Assembly: GCA_964017045.1 (NCBI GenBank)
Contig: OZ024794.1
Location: 5,306,329-5,370,328, forward strand
Source: Omphiscola glabra
Lineage: Eukaryota; Mollusca; Gastropoda; Lymnaeidae
DNA: 64,000 bases
Direction: 5' to 3'
In this document: positions 63,377-64,000 of the stretch, one piece after another
How the letters are laid out: each line of letters begins with the position of its first letter
Numbering within the stretch: the first letter of the stretch is position 1
Notes under the pieces: generated by a model
The model's database searches: none
What the model saw: only the letters and a program-made list of their open reading frames with translations
Told to the model about the DNA's origin: nothing
Position numbers and translations under genes: made by a program

Positions 63377-64000
63377 AGCCGATTTTTTGTTATTCTTTTT
63401 GGCTATGGCTGCTGTTGTTTTATAAACATTTTATGTGTTTCCCAAAATCATACGCATATTAATAAGTAATGACAGTTATTGATAGATTTAGCCCCCCCCC
63501 CCCCCAATAAAATGCCTAGCAAACACAGCTCAAATTGGCTGGTAGTGATTAATTGTAACGACTCCTTCCAGGTGTCTTTAAACTATACTTTATATATTAT
63601 TACGGCTAAAAAAAATCGTCCCTGTCTTTGGTTCAGTGACTTCAACAGTAATTTGAGATTTCTTTTAATGTCAGCGCATGTCTTACTGGTTAGCTTCCAG
63701 ACGACATCCTATGGACGTACACATTTCGCTAGTAAGTAGAGTCGGTATCTGGGCTGAGTTCACAGTCTCAACACTTTGGTTTGTGTTTCGGAAGGGAAAC
63801 TTTCTTAGAACAGATAATATAAGATTATGTCACTATCCTGCAAAAAAAAATGAACCGAATTTTGCTGTGCTCTAAGAATAACTATTGTTTTTCCCTGTTA
63901 TGTAACAACAACACGAAACGTTGCACTCATTGGCACACAGGGGTAGTGCTATTGAACTGCCCCTTATTTCCTAATCCCGACAAACCACGTCCGTGTCTGT
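63377..64000. other. Unique sequence to window end
   Basis: Non-repetitive apart from a 14-C run at about 63492. Short open frames without a recognised family. The missing 5' exons of the CNBD2-like gene could lie here or further on, but I could not identify one. Confidence 0.35.

Overview
The window is eukaryotic nuclear DNA. It holds one recognisable spliced gene with GT-AG introns and an AATAAA signal, several hAT-type DNA transposons and short non-autonomous copies, two remnants of non-LTR retrotransposons, and a very large load of tandem repeats. No bacterial, organellar or viral gene organisation is visible. The repeat style (short GC-ended hAT copies, an I/Nimbus-like RNase H fragment, RTE-like 3' ends, SPIN-like hAT copies) fits a mollusc, most likely a pulmonate-type snail. 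That assignment is inference.

Layout. Positions 1-5100 hold a 29-bp array, a 51-bp array and a 31-bp array. The first 2,432 bases are repeated, apparently exactly, as 2433-4864. Positions 5389-7770 are a 32-bp array with a 1,120-bp higher-order period. Positions 7855-13135 are a 21-bp array. Positions 13.4-19.3 kb carry many small unrelated minisatellites. Positions 19.8-26.7 kb are a 6.9-kb, 31-bp array. Positions 26.9-36 kb contain a SPIN-like hAT copy, a 25-bp array, a degenerate hAT transposon (29.1-31.06 kb), a 19/23-bp array and two copies of a short hAT-type MITE.

From 60.6 kb down to 36.1 kb the minus strand carries a 14-exon gene for a protein with two cyclic-nucleotide-binding domains, closest in my judgement to CNBD2/CRIS-type proteins. 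The 14 exons join in one frame to 698 residues plus a stop. The 5' end was not found. Nearly every intron contains its own minisatellite family, and one array has copied the 3' end of an exon together with its splice donor. Beyond the gene (61-64 kb) lie more minisatellites, a 5'-truncated non-LTR RNase H copy flanked by a 24-bp direct repeat, and a third copy of the hAT-type MITE.

The main theme is that over half of the window is tandem repeat, made of more than 30 unrelated unit families. Several are seeded from recognisable sequence (an exon end, a retrotransposon RNase H segment, the interior of a hAT element). Long open frames inside the arrays are a by-product of unit lengths and are not annotated as genes.
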